Of a stretch of 64,000 nucleotides of DNA, positions 19,636-31,048 are shown piece by piece; the stretch's first letter is position 1, and every line of letters begins with the position of its first letter. The notes under the pieces were generated by a model. The model had not been told where the DNA came from, did no database searches, and saw only the letters and a list, made by a program, of their open reading frames with translations. The stretch is taken from NCBI RefSeq assembly GCF_002865645.1, contig NW_020194628.1, positions 310,001-374,000 on the forward strand. Reading direction: 5' to 3'. This stretch comes from Hyaloscypha bicolor E. Taxonomy: Eukaryota > Ascomycota > Leotiomycetes > Helotiales > Hyaloscyphaceae. The translations under genes and the position numbers were made by a program.

Positions 19636-21593
19636 ATGGCCATCTCTCTTTCATGCCTCCCCCTTGTGGCAATGCTCCTGCCCATATTTACACACTTGGC
19701 AGAAGCAGCAACCGTAACGTATGATTTCAATATTACTTGGGTGCTCGCCAACCCGGATGGCGCATTTGTAAGGCCAACGATTGGAATCAATAATCAATGG
19801 CCTCCGCCCATCATGAGAGTCACCAAAGGCGACACGGTGATAGTCAATGTTGAGAATAGTCTCGGCAACCAGACAACAACGCTCCATTTCCATGGCCTGT
19901 ATATGAATGGTTCGACGCACATGGACGGTCCATATCATGTGACCCAATGTGGGATTGCGCCAGGAGTCAAGTTCAAGTACAACTTCACTGTGAGCTATCT
20001 GAGATTCTGTTAGGAACGTTTCATTGACTGAGAAGGTTGATCAACCGGGTACCTATTGGTATCACTCCCATGCCAAAGGCCAATATCCCGACGGTCTTCG
20101 CGCCCCTCTCATAGTTGACGATCCAGATTCTCCTTTCAAGGGCATGTACGATGAGGAGTATGTTCTTTCGGTCTCAGACTGGTATCATGACCAGATGGCG
20201 ACGCTCATCCCCCATTTCATAAATCGCCGAAACCCAAAGGGCGCAGAACCAGTACCTAACGCCGCCCTGCTCAACGACACTCAGGGTCTTCAGGTACCTA
20301 TTCAAGCCGGAAAGACTTACCTGTTCCATATGGTCAACATGGGAGCTTTTGCTGGCCAGTATATATGGTTCGAAGAGCACAATATCTCAATTATCGAAGT
20401 TGATGGCATTTATACCGAGCCAGCCAACGCTGAAAGAATCTACCTCACTGCTGCTCAGCGCTGCAGCTTTCTATTAACCGCCAAGAATGACACGAATTCC
20501 AATTTTCCTTTTGTCAGTAGTATGGATACTGTAAGTTTCTGCAAAGGTTCTTATGTAGCAGTCTGCTAACAGAAAATAGACTCTTTTTGATAAAATACCT
20601 GAGGGCTTAAATTGGAACGTCTCGGGGTGGCTACTCTACGACCAGAGCAAGCCCTTGCCAGATGCTGCAATTATCTTAGAAGATAGTTTTCAAGAATTTG
20701 ACGACTATACTCTCGTCCCATATGACAAAGAGCCGCTCTTTCCCGATCCGGATCAATCTATAACGCTTGAAGTCGTAATGAGCAACCTCGGCGACGGGGC
20801 CAACTAGTCAGCATCCTTCCTTTACTTCCCCACAGCAAACCTATACTAATAGCCCCAGTGCGTTTTTCAACAACATCTCTTATGCGCCTCCTATCGTCCC
20901 AACCCTCTACACCGTCATGACTGCTGGCGCAACGGCAGCCAATACCCAAGTGTACGGTGACTACACCCACTCTTTCGTCCTCGGAAAAGATGAAGTCATT
21001 GAGATCGTGGTCAACAACAACGATCCAGGAAAGCATCCCTTCCACCTACACGGCCACGCCTTCCAAGCCGTCTGGCGGTCCGATAGAGATGCTGGAAATT
21101 TTAATGAGACGGCCCTGGTATCTGTGAGCGATTTCCCAGCTGCTCCTATGCGTCGTGACACGTTCGCAGTCCACCCTAATGGAAACATTGTTTTACGATT
21201 CAAGGCCGATAATCCCGGCGTATGGCTCTTTCATTGCCACATCGAATGGCACGTGGATTCTGGCCTAATAGCTACGATGGTCGAAGCTCCGCTGGAGTTA
21301 CAGAGGACGTTGTCAATCCCACAGGATCACTACGACTCTTGCGTGGTTGATGGAACGCCAGTGAAGGGTAATGCTGCTGGAAACATAATCAATCTACTTG
21401 ATTTAACTGGGCAGAACGCGCCGCCTGGTCCGTTGCCTGAAGGGTAAGTTGGCGACTCAACTTTTGTAATTGATTAGCCTTGCTAATATTATCTAGATTC
21501 ACGACACGGGGCGCGGTTGCTCTTGGGTTTAGTATTCTCTCTGCATTCACCAGTATAGCTGTGATCTCATGGTATGGTCTTGCAGATATATAG
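19636..21593 (+). CDS. fet3: Iron multicopper ferroxidase Fet3/FetC
   Basis: Exons are 19636-19989, 20036-20530, 20580-20806, 20859-21443 and 21497-21593; frames join exactly to 585 residues. The fourth exon joins by an intron with donor GTCAGC, branch TACTAAT and CCCCAG. A signal peptide ([16 protein letters not shown]...AEA) is followed by three cupredoxin domains with all copper-ligand blocks: [30 protein letters not shown] and [15 protein letters not shown]. The segment NPKGAEPVP holds the Glu linked to iron oxidation in yeast Fet3. The C-terminus has one membrane segment ([19 protein letters not shown]) with a very short cytosolic tail. It oxidises Fe(II) to Fe(III) at the cell surface using O2 and passes it to Ftr1, encoded divergently; maturation needs both proteins in the same membrane. 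Confidence 0.95.
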
Positions 21594-21934
21594 CACTCCC
21601 ACGCCTTCAAACTCCAAATGTACAAAAAGACGTTGCGTTTGTTCTATGCTATCCCATGTCTCTTGCACCGAACCGGCCTTCTTTTCACCTCGCCTGTCAT
21701 TATTTCTCCTTTCATCTGGCCCCTTATATTCTCGCCCTACCCTCTCTCCGGTTAGACTGCTTCGGAGTTTGCTGCTGTGAATGTCCTTGATGCTCCACCA
21801 GTTGGCTCGATATCATTATAAGGTTTGCTTCGCCTGAGATGCGGTGGCGGGTTTGCTCCCACTGGCTCTTGGTGTTGATGATGATGTTTGCATAGGGCCT
21901 AGTGAGGAATAATTGTTAGCCCAATCTATACAAA

Positions 21935-23102
21935 TTACGTGAGCTTAAATCTGTACTTACTGCCACCAACGGCCTTAGGATTAGTGACCAAGATGATGTA
22001 TTGTCCATCTAGCTGCATCATGCCAGGAAGTTGTATCCTATCCTCGGGAAGCTCTCGGACAACTTGCGCATCTTTATTAACAGGCGTAAACTGGCCACTG
22101 CTCGCATTCACTGCTCGCTTTGCAACAGTCAACATTGTTGATGGTGACGACCCTGCTGGCCGCAGAGCAATTAGCATATTGCGATTGACTTCACCGATCA
22201 TCAGCCAAAATATCAAACTATTATTATAAACAAGACTTACACGGTACCAGCATCTGCGCTGCCACTTTCGTGCTTGGGTCACTTGTATTTACAATCCACA
22301 TAAACGAATTCAAAGACTGCGTATTCGCTGGCAAGGTCGTAGGATCGATGTCTTGCTTCACGTCTACATTCATCGTGAAGGCCTTGCCAGCCTGTATAGA
22401 GAACCGCAATCCATCAACGAACTCCGCTTCCTGGATGCCGGCTCCCCCTGTTACATCCACGGTGCGAGTAGCCCCTTGGCCGTACTGAACGAATATATTA
22501 GATGTGTCAACAGTTTTTCTCCCCACGAGCAAGTACTCCCCGTCGAGAGAGGTCATTTTGATAATCCTCGTATTGTTCTCGCTCCGGTGGACATTCCGCG
22601 TTGAATCATCGACTACCCAGCTCTTTTTGTCACGTGCAAGGGTCGCGACGTAGGTGTTAGCTTCTTGGATTCCCATGGTATTAAGCATTCTCGGGTCGTA
22701 TGGGACCTCGATCTTGGCGATGAGGTCATTAGCTGTCTCGTTCATCTGAATTATGTACGAGTAGTTGGATAGGGCGACGAAAGGCTCTCCGGAGGTGCCA
22801 GTTACGAATTGTGCGCCGAGGGGTGAGGTGTTTTGTTTGACAATGAGGGTGTGATTTTTGGGAGAGAACAGATCTAGTGCTAGGCCATCTTGAAAGTCTT
22901 AATCTGTTCTCTCCATCTGTTCATGTTAGAAGATTTGTACAAGGGTGCTTAAAGAAAGGTGACTTACAGCACCAAAAATCTGAACGGTATCCCCAAAGTT
23001 TGGCAACTTCTCTGTCTGGTTCTGTGCTTTAACATCATTGGACAGGTGGAGAAAACAAGTGAGGACAATGACAGCTCCGGGCCATCGAGAGGAGAAAGCC
23101 AT
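21935..23102 (-). CDS. Secreted protein of unknown family
   Basis: The ATG at 23102 opens a clear signal peptide (MAFSSRWPGAVIVLTCFLHL, cleavage likely after VKA). Exon 1 probably ends near 22968. The large middle exon runs from about 22890 to 22241 (DGLALDLFSPKNHTLIVKQN ... SFMWIVNTSDPSTKVAAQML). The intron 22240-22156 (GTAAGT, GCTAAT, GCCAG) joins in frame to GSSPSTMLTVAKRAV and ends at TAA 21935. The first junction is unsolved: the strong GTAAGT at 22967 does not join in frame to any AG before the middle exon, while a weaker GT two codons earlier does. The mature part is rich in beta-type strands and has several N-glycosylation sequons; I do not recognise the family. It is convergent with fet3, about 340 bp away. 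Confidence 0.6.
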
Positions 23103-23741
23103 GCCTACGGCGAGAGAGGAACGAAATGGAGAACGAGTGAGTACCTTAGCTAAGACAGAACACAACAATAAAGAGGTTCAAATAATCTAGAGCTCTGTGT
23201 GAGTCTATAAGGAAATCCGGGTTGATCTACAACGAAAGACAAGCCTGAGGGCGTAATTGACATCGTAGCCTAAGAACCAATGGGAAGCACGGGATGTCAG
23301 CTTGTATATCTCTGCCAAGATCCGGATATTATCCCACATGCATGGTCCTCTAACCACTGGGTCTGGATATCGCAGGAGAAACAGCCTTGAAACAAGCCAC
23401 GGGACCATAATGAGCACTCGGGAAGCTTTGCGCCGGGAATAGCCTCAAGATAGCAACTTATCAATGGAAGGAAACACCTGAATTGTGCGCGCTCCTGGAA
23501 ACACATTTATTATAGCTGGAAGACCCTGGGCCACAAGGAACCGAATTAATTGTGACTTGAGCCTCGCTGAGGAAGAGTGCAGTATTTTACATCAAGAATG
23601 ATGCAAACCTTTCACGTCCGGGAAAAGATCAGAGGCGCGGAGAGTGGGAATAAAATCAAGGTGCGTTGCCGAGCTAGCGCGACCCATCAAGTTCCGGCCT
23701 TCTGTAATGGGCACACGTGATGGCGCATGGACAGGTGTCAG

Positions 23742-24052
23742 ATGTCGTGGATCTAGTTTCCTATTTTAGGTAAAGCTTGCGATCGGAATCGTACGGGCGA
23801 TCGGAATCGTACGGATCGCATGGGATCGTGTTTCCTAGTTAAGTAAAGTGCTTCGCAGGCTTGGCTAAGTACTAGGGAATATATAGGGAGACGCTCCTAG
23901 CTTTAGAAAGGGGTATTAATTAGTCTTTTATTGGAATTAATTCTTGGAATTAGTTACACTTGCAAGCGTCACTCCGTAGCTTACTTACCTTGACTACTTG
24001 TATATTACCCTGCTATTACGTGCCTTATACCTTTACCCTGGGCAATATATCA
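23742..24052 (+). repeat. Possible solo LTR
   Basis: A block of about 310 bp starting TGTC and ending ATATCA, different in texture from its neighbours, with an AT-rich tract directly downstream. No second copy, internal region or clear target duplication was found in the window, so this is only a composition- and end-based guess. Confidence 0.25.
23779..23814 (+). repeat. 18-bp perfect tandem duplication
   Basis: GCGATCGGAATCGTACGG occurs twice head-to-tail, followed by a partial third copy (ATCGCATGGG). Confidence 0.85.
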
Positions 24053-24059
24053 AAAAATA

Positions 24060-24670
24060 ATCAAGGCTAATTAATTAGAATTAATTATAATTAATTATGA
24101 TTAAGTATAATTTAATTAGCTTGATTTTTATTATAATTAATTATAATTATTATATAATAACATAAAAATATATATTCTTAGGCATTTCTAAAAATTATTA
24201 AATAACTAATAGCTATATTAATAAAATATAAATAAAATTTATAAAGCATATATAAGAGTATAAAATTAGTCTAAATCTAAAATAACAAACTAGTTTTTGT
24301 TATGTGGTACCAGTCACGTGGTGCTGTTGCACGTGACTTAGCATGTGGCCAGTGCTTCCTTAGCCTGGCAGATAGCCTTTAGCTCAATTCAAGCTCTTTA
24401 CTACTACTGTAACACTGGAAATCAAGGAGGTTCTAGCGCCTTTGGCTTCGCTTACTAATTAGCGCTAGACCTGGTTTAGTAAAGAGCGCCTTTAGCAATA
24501 CCGAATACGGCTAGCCCAGACCTTATTTTAGCCTTATCTCGGCTTCTGAAGCTCCAGAGTCATGTGCGTAATCACGTGATAAATCTAATTAATTATCTTT
24601 GATTATCTTTGATTATAATTAAGTATGATTTGATTAGCTTGATTTTGACTTGATTTGATTTGAGTAGGGG
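24060..24670. repeat. AT-rich element with related end sequences
   Basis: The sequences near 24058-24135 (AATCAAGGCTAATTAATTAG and ATTTAATTAGCTTGATTTTT) and near 24600-24660 (AAGTATGATTTGATTAGCTT) resemble each other both directly and in inverted orientation, built from the word AATCAAGCTAATC. This may be a degraded MITE or satellite; no exact boundaries are visible. Confidence 0.3.
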
Positions 24671-25628
24671 GGTCTAATCAAATCAGACCTAATCATTTGA
24701 CACACTGGCCCTGGGCAGTCCTGTACGTTCAGGTATCAGATTTTGGCGGAAAGCAACTCAAGTTTCGTTTCAAGCTTCATCGAAGCGCGGAGAAAGCGCT
24801 GACTCGTTTAGCTCGGGACCCGTTTCTTGGCGCCAAGGCGTCTCCGCGTCAACGGAACGACGATGAAAAGCGCAAATGGTTTGAGCAGCCCATAGAACAG
24901 CGACCGCGATGTCACTCCTAGGGGATGCAGCGTGTCGTTCTTATATCGTTCCTAAACATCTCTAAGCCAAGAGCCTCAGAGCACCAGAACCACCACGTTT
25001 CTCGTGCAGGGGCTACACGGCGAGCAAACTCCCGGACCACATCAAACCACTGCGTCAAGTGACAGGTGTTCCTCCAAGCATAATGCCTTTCCTGAGAGTG
25101 TAGGCAGGCCTCTTCACCTTGTACGAAAGAGTATCTTCACCAGCTTAAACTGTCATTAGTCCCCTTTCATTGGAGCCCCTCCCCCCTCAATAGCTAAGGT
25201 ACGTGGGTCCTGGGACGTCAGAATGTCAGCGATATTATTCTTGAACCTCAAACTTGAGGGCCGCGAAAATCGCCCATGTCTCCAATGGTGGGTCTCGCTT
25301 TCGCTGGAATGTGCTCTTCTATGACAGCTATTGTGCGAACTCTCTCGCTTCTAATTTTATCTCTTCCCGTCGATCCGTGATCCTAACATTTCAGTGCAGT
25401 TGAAACGTTGAACCCAGTGGTACCGACTCTTCATTGTATCATCCGGGGCGCTCAACATTTGAAAACCTTTCTTGTTCTTATATCATCCCAACCTCCAAGG
25501 CCTTGCAGTTCTGCAGAGCACGCCGGGGGACTCAAATCATTAAAAGCATTTTTACGTCTCGGAATCCAATCGTTGGCTTATCTTTTAGCCGCTCGCTGTC
25601 ATCTTAGGACTCACTCCCATCGTCGGCC

Positions 25629-27681
25629 ATGGGATTCGTGCCTCGACCGCCTCCAGCTTCTCATGCTGCGACCCTCTCATCATTGACCAATGAACCCCTC
25701 GATGAGCCAACATCGATTTCTCGGATAACCTTCGCCCAAGACCAAGAGCAGGTGCGACCTCAAGATATCAGGACCAGTTTTTATAATGGATGGGTCATGG
25801 CACGAAAGTCTCGTATTCCGTCGAGGGCGTGGAGCAGGCAAAGCATTCTAGTCTTCGCCGATTTCAACAACTTCGAGAGTCCTCGGGGCAGTCGGTCACA
25901 ACGAATAGCGGAGCGAGATGACGAAGACCTGGAAGACACAGGCCCCCGGCCAGACTGTATCAGATCATCGGCGAGCAGTTCGTACAGCCTAGACAAAGCA
26001 CTATCTGAGCCACCGTACCACGTATTCACTCTTGCAAAGAAGAAGCAGCTAGTCTACATCGTTTCCCTTGCTGGCCTATTCTCTCCACTCTCGAGCAACA
26101 TATACTTCCCTGCCCTCGGCCAGATCGCTACGGTACGTCCAAATATCTACTGATGATTGAACAACTGCTTAACACGTCCAGGATCTCAAAACCAGCATAT
26201 CACTCATCAGTCTTACTATCACGGTTTATATGGTAGTCCAAGGGCTTGCTCCATCATTTTGGGGCCCTTTATCAGACACTCAAGGGAGGCGCATCACGTT
26301 CATCGGTTAGTAATCTTTACAAGAGTTGTTTAGGATGGGATTGACGTAGTCATAGGTACGTTCGCTGTGTACCTCCTCGCAAACATTGGGCTAGGATTCA
26401 GCAATAGCTTTGCAGCATTGATGGTCTTTCGAGGCATCCAAGCAGCTGGGAGTGCTGCCACAATCTCTGTTGGTGGGCTGGTCTACCTCTTCTTCGAGAC
26501 TAGACTGCTAAGAGCGTTTAGGTGCTGGGGTGATTGGAGACATCACAACTGCTCGGGAGCGTGGAGGCCTTATCGGTGTCTTTGGTGGTAGTGAGTAGCC
26601 ACTTTCTACTTCAGGCACGAGTTGTCACTAATTCATTTTTTGAATGATGGGTCAATCAATTGGTCCTGTCTTCGGTGGGATTATCACACAATTTTTTGGT
26701 TTCCGCTCGATATTCTGGTTCCTCTTCAGCCTCGGCTCTATCACCCTTCTGTTAATCCTTTCCCTTCTCCCCGAAACCCTGCGGTCCGTCGCCGGGAATG
26801 GCACCTTGCGCCTAGCCGGCATCCATCGACCGCTCATCTACACGTTCTCCCCACCATCCGATGCTTTAATAGACCGTGATTCCACTCCTAAAAAGAAGCT
26901 CACTCTTTCGTGCATCGTCGCACCATTGAAATCCCTCTTCGAAAAAGACGTCTTTATCACCCCGTTCTTCGGCAGCATCGTCTATACTGTATGGAGCATG
27001 GTAACATCCAGTACAACTTCCCTCTTCCAATCTCGCTTCCATCTCAACGACCTCCAAATCGGTCTGGCCTTCTTACCCAACGGCGCTGGCTGCGTCACTG
27101 GCTCCTACTTGACGGGGTATCTCATGGATAACGATTACCGAGTCATCGAATTGCAGTACCGCACGTCTAGAGGTATCCCGGAAGACACGAAGTTAAACAA
27201 GAAAGACCTGGTCGATTTCCCGATCGAAAAATCTAGGTTGAGGAATATCTGGTGGATCGTCTTGATCTTTATCCTAGCAACTGCGGGATATGGCTTCTCA
27301 CTCAACCTGAATCTCATCGCTCTTCCTTTGATCCTCCAATTCTTCATTGCTTACACAGCCACAGCTGTCTTCTCGCTCAATAGTGCACTAGTTATTGACT
27401 TGTATCCTGGAGCGTCGGCTTCTGCGACTGCGGTTAATAATTTGATGCGCTGTACTGTGGGTGCGGCTGGTGTTGCTGTTGTGCAGATTGTTATTAACGG
27501 GGTTGGCGCTGGGTTTGCTTTTTTGGGGTTCGCGGTGGTGACGGCGGGGGCAAGTCCGTTGCTGGCTTTGGAGTGGTTTTATGGAGAGGGGTGGAGATGG
27601 GAGAGGAGGGAAAGGTTGAAAGCTGGGGGAGAGAAGAGGATTGATAATGTAGAGAACGCGGAGGTGGCGTCTGGAAAGTAG
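25629..27681 (+). CDS. MFS drug/H+ antiporter, DHA1 (QDR-like) family
   Basis: Exons are 25629-26132, 26182-26305, 26356-26472, 26522-26590 and about 26645-27681; the first three introns (49-50 nt) are canonical and keep frame. A ~135-residue cytosolic N-terminus precedes the first membrane helix (LVYIVSLAGLFSPLSSNIYF). Family motifs: WGPLSDTQGRR between helices 2 and 3 (motif A-like), LMVFRGIQAAGSAATISVG, then GVIGDITTARERGG, IGQS/MGQSIGPVFGG and a second helix set with a long charged loop near DYRVIELQY. This is a plasma-membrane proton-coupled exporter; fungal relatives export drugs, organic acids or polyamines, and the substrate here is unknown. The fourth intron has a good donor (GTGAGT at 26591) and branch (CACTAAT) but the expected acceptor reads GAA instead of an AG, so splicing is uncertain and the gene may be impaired. 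Confidence 0.85.
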
Positions 27682-28082
27682 CTGGAATTTGGACGTAGTA
27701 TGCTTACTCCACCGCTGCAAATATTCGCTGTAGTGTGAATAGCGGTTGTCCCTTTGTCGTATACCTGAATTCAAGCAGGTATAGAGGTTTTCAGCGGGTT
27801 TTGCACATCTCGTACCCCTGAATCTTCCGGCCTAGTCCGTCATCATCATTTGCAAGCTGTTGCCGCGAGGTTAAGACAAGGCAGTAAATGGAGGATCAAT
27901 TTAGACTAGCAACGGAGACCTTAGCCTATGCTTTAGGCCGAATGCCCCATTTCCGATCCATCCCTACGACCACCGACCGCAAACCCAGATCGAGGCCCGG
28001 GGGCCTGATGTAAAAGAAAGCTTTCTTGATCGACGCGGCTGTCTTGTCACCTTCGGAGTAGACGATGCCGCAGAGGCGTCTT
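27682..28082. other. Intergenic region between convergent genes
   Basis: Presumed 3' flanks of the MFS gene and of the minus-strand gene ending at 28083; nothing else recognised. Confidence 0.4.
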
Positions 28083-28886
28083 CTACCGTATGCCACAAAA
28101 CTTATGAACGCACATATTGTCAGCTCTATTTGAAATGAAGAGAAGGCGGAAGGTAAGTGGAACGAACACATCACCAATTATTTCCGCAGCGTCCCATGCG
28201 ACCACGGCTACCAAAAACAGTACCAAAATACCAACAACCAGTATATCATCATAGGTCTTTGTCGGCTCTCTGGAGTAAAAGCCTTCGATCGCGAAACCAT
28301 CTGCGCATATCCTCGTACTTCCAAGCGCAGCTATCTTATCACCCGCAACAATTTCGTCGTACCCCTCATGTTCACCAGATGTGGATCCGTGGGGCAAGGT
28401 CTCCCAGTATTTCTTTGCGTCCTCTTTCCGTAAATAAGGTAATGCACTTGTTGCTTTTGCAGCCAAAGTGTTGGTGGCGGAGATCACTTTAGGAAAGCGA
28501 TCCTGCTGTTCGAGGATAGTGGGAGTGTTGGCGAGCGAGAGCAGGTAGGACGATTCTAGGGGGACTTCGGCAGAGAGAGCTTGGCGTCGCTCGAGGCGCT
28601 TTGAAGGCGTTATTGGTGCGTTATTGAAGGCTTGTTCGGCTGCTTGATGCGCGGAGGCGGAAGAGGAAGGACTGAAGGTTTGGTGAGAGGGGAAGTGCGC
28701 GTTTGAGAGCGTTTGAGGGGGGGTCTTGGGTGTGGAGGTGAAAGCAACGCGCTGGCCGGGCTGGTATGCTGCAGAGTAGCAAAAGTGGTAGTCTGCTGAG
28801 AGGGTGTTTCTATATTTGTTGGGGATTGGCGAAGCGTTTAGAAGGTGGAGAGAGAAGACAAGGGTGAGTGGCAGTGGGAGCTTCAT
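28083..28886 (-). CDS. Signal-peptide protein with one C-terminal membrane segment
   Basis: The frame of 267 residues starts with a secretory signal (MKLPLPLTLVFSLHLLNASP). A Ser/Thr/Pro-rich, low-complexity stretch (residues ~50-85) and a helical region with ALSAEVPLESSYLLSLANTP and TSALPYLRKEDAKKYWETLP come next. One hydrophobic helix (ILVVGILVLFLVAVVAW, about residues 217-233) follows, then a short tail. This suggests a type I surface or secretory-pathway protein. The last ~30 residues may be wrong: a possible intron (GTGATG...AAATAG) lies in the tail. I do not recognise the family; similar small Ser-rich, single-TM proteins are common and lineage-specific in filamentous fungi. Confidence 0.6.
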   Translation of the reverse strand: MKLPLPLTLVFSLHLLNASPIPNKYRNTLSADYHFCYSAAYQPGQRVAFTSTPKTPPQTLSNAHFPSHQTFSPSSSASAHQAAEQAFNNAPITPSKRLERRQALSAEVPLESSYLLSLANTPTILEQQDRFPKVISATNTLAAKATSALPYLRKEDAKKYWETLPHGSTSGEHEGYDEIVAGDKIAALGSTRICADGFAIEGFYSREPTKTYDDILVVGILVLFLVAVVAWDAAEIIGDVFVPLTFRLLFISNRADNMCVHKFCGIR

Positions 28887-30810
28887 CTCTGAAAATCAGA
28901 ATGTCGACAATTATATTGTCGCAGTAGGGGAGATCTTCCGGTGGAGGATCCAAGCTTGAAACATGTGACTCTATGTGGTATTAGCACAGCTTAATAGAGT
29001 TAGGCAAACAAAACTTCGCCTTTTATGTCTAGTATGCGGATGCAATGCACTTCTGAACGGAAACCAAGACCTGTCCGAGGCGCGCTTTGTCTAAAAGAAT
29101 TAGATCAGGCGATGTATCAGATGAGAGGTGAGAAGTAGTTGTGTATGAGAAGAATCTGTTTGGCGCCGCGGTGAGCCGCCTATTGAACTCTGCTAGCTGT
29201 ATGACTGCACCATGTTTATAATGTTGAAGGAGAAGCCATTCCTTCGAAAAGGTCAAGGTCCATGTCCATGTCATTTCTCTGACTTTGGTTGAGAGAAGCA
29301 GCAGAGACACTACTATCGGCGATCGGTGACATTCAGAGTGACATGCTCCTGGGTTCAGGTTTGGGTAAATGAATCTAGCGTGGGGGGATAGGTTGGTTGC
29401 ACGGGCTGCGAGGCCATTTTCCGAGTATGTAGCTACGCGATCAGGGGTCGTCGTTAAACCCCTACTGGCCCGCCGTCGAATTTAACTTGACTTTGGATTA
29501 AAGGTGGAAGTCTCCTGGGCGCTACGGAAGATAAAGTGTCTGATATCGAAGTATCAGGTTAGGTCAGCATCAAATACTTCGCGCATCTCCATCCCTTGCT
29601 ACTATCCAATTCGCTCCGAGAAACATCCACGAACACGCACGGAAGAGGGATTGGATAGTGTAGGATATATTCTAGATTTGGGAAGTGCATAACCGGAAAG
29701 CTAAATCTTATGGTCATGATCCGTCTCAGGTCGTTACTTTGATAGCACAGTACTGATTTTCTAAATTTAGTGACGGAGGGTGTCGTGGCAATTCTTGGCA
29801 GTGACAGCGATTTCGCATGGGACGTGTAATCAAAATTTTCGACTTCCCTATCAGAAGCTACCAAGGAAATTGCGAGAAATGTGGCGAGAACTATCTTGAA
29901 GTCGTACAAGCATTCATTGTCTTTCAGTTGCTTGATCATTCTTTTCCGCAGGGACGAAGCCGACTTCAAACTGCTCGTTTCACTCCAGACTTAGAAATGT
30001 CCGCAATTTGAAATGCACGTCCCACATCCGAAGCAGTTGCCGGGCTGGAGGGGGAAAAGCCAGAGATTTGACTGCTTCTTGGTCAGTCATCTCCCTTATT
30101 CGATCGAGATTTTTAACTCAATTGGATAAAAGATGTGCTTGCGGCCGGACCAGACCCTATTCGCTGAGGCTACGCCAAAGCCACATTTTTAATCTTGTGA
30201 TCTGATTACAAGATCTTCGACGACCGCGCCAGAATGCCCTACTTAATATCAGCTGTCAAATGGTTGGATAAAAAAAAGGACGGTGATCTAGTTTTGCGAT
30301 CACAGTCCTTTTTTTTACCCAACCATTTGCAAAACTAATATCCATGTGAGAAATTGGAAAACATGGGCTAGATACAGGATCCAGACCAAAACTAGCCTGG
30401 GCCACAACTACTTGCACACCAAACTGGACCAAAGCTACTCTCCAGCCCATATCCTTCCGACTTCATCGCAAGCCATACCGTGAAGATGTTCTCTTTACTT
30501 TCACCCTTTGCCCCCATGACATATCACTGGCTCTATCGCCCTTAATCTATCTCTTTCCCCCTTCCTATCCCAGTCTACTGCAACAATAACAATCAAGGTG
30601 GAATTTGAAGAGATCTGATCTGTGCGTGGCATATTGTAGAAGTGTTTTGAAGCAAATGCTTCCGGCTTCAGTCCCAACACAGACTCGAAACGAAGAGGGA
30701 CATTTCATCCCTTCACGCCGTAAACATAGATACAAAACCCGTTCCCCATTTTCGAGAGTGATTTGAGTTCATCTGAACTCAACCCCTGCCGGACGAAAAT
30801 AAGGCTCAAG
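28887..30810. other. Intergenic region, no gene recognised
   Basis: Frames at 29029-29310 (minus), 29559-29969 (minus) and 29817-30011 (plus) overlap each other and show no known domain or splice-supported model. A long hairpin at 30258-30328 is listed separately. The last ~200 bases are the promoter and leader of the small gene at 30811. Confidence 0.4.
30258..30328. repeat. 31-bp inverted repeat with 9-base loop
   Basis: 30258-30288 and 30298-30328 are inverted copies with two mismatches over 31 bases; the arms include GGTTGG, an A8/T8 tract and GGTGATC. The stem would be about 31 bp with a loop of 9. It could be a tiny foldback element or encode a hairpin RNA. Confidence 0.85.
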
Positions 30811-31048
30811 ATGCAGTTCTCGACCTCTTCGACATTGGCGCTAGCCATGATTTTCATAAGTACAATCTCTCTGATCACAACTACGCCCGTTCCTTGTACA
30901 AATGTATGTCTACCTTCACATTTCCACCCTCTCCAAAGCTGACGGAACACAGAGAGTACGCGACCTCGTTCTCATCGGCGACTTAGATCCAAGTGCATGC
31001 TGTTCGTACGGCGTCTGTATAGGGCATGTGAATATTAAAGGAGCGTGA
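30811..31048 (+). CDS. Small secreted Cys-containing protein (effector-like)
   Basis: Two exons, 30811-30903 and 30953-31048, with a 49-nt intron (GTATGT, GCTGACG, CACAG) in phase 0, give a 62-residue protein. The first ~26 residues are a strong signal peptide (MQFSTSSTLALAMIFISTIS...TTP). The mature peptide is only about 36 residues and contains four Cys (one in PVPC, then SACCSYGVC), enough for two disulfides. No family is recognised. Such very small, secreted, Cys-bearing proteins in gene-sparse DNA are typical effector or antimicrobial candidates; that role is inference. It would be missed by length-limited gene callers. Confidence 0.6.

Larger units (their letters stand above)
23103..25628. 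other. Long intergenic region with repeat debris
   Basis: No gene is recognised. The part 23103-23740 is base-balanced, 24060-24300 is AT-rich, and 24580-24690 contains GATTA/TTGATT-type repeats. The last 250 bases before 25629 are the probable MFS promoter and leader. Separate entries cover the tandem repeat and the possible LTR. Confidence 0.4.

Noticed and set aside
24720..24740. CAGGTATCAGATTTTGG resembles a Copia primer-binding site (half tRNA-iMet)
   Set aside because: Only a partial match, and no adjoining LTR end or gag/pol follows.
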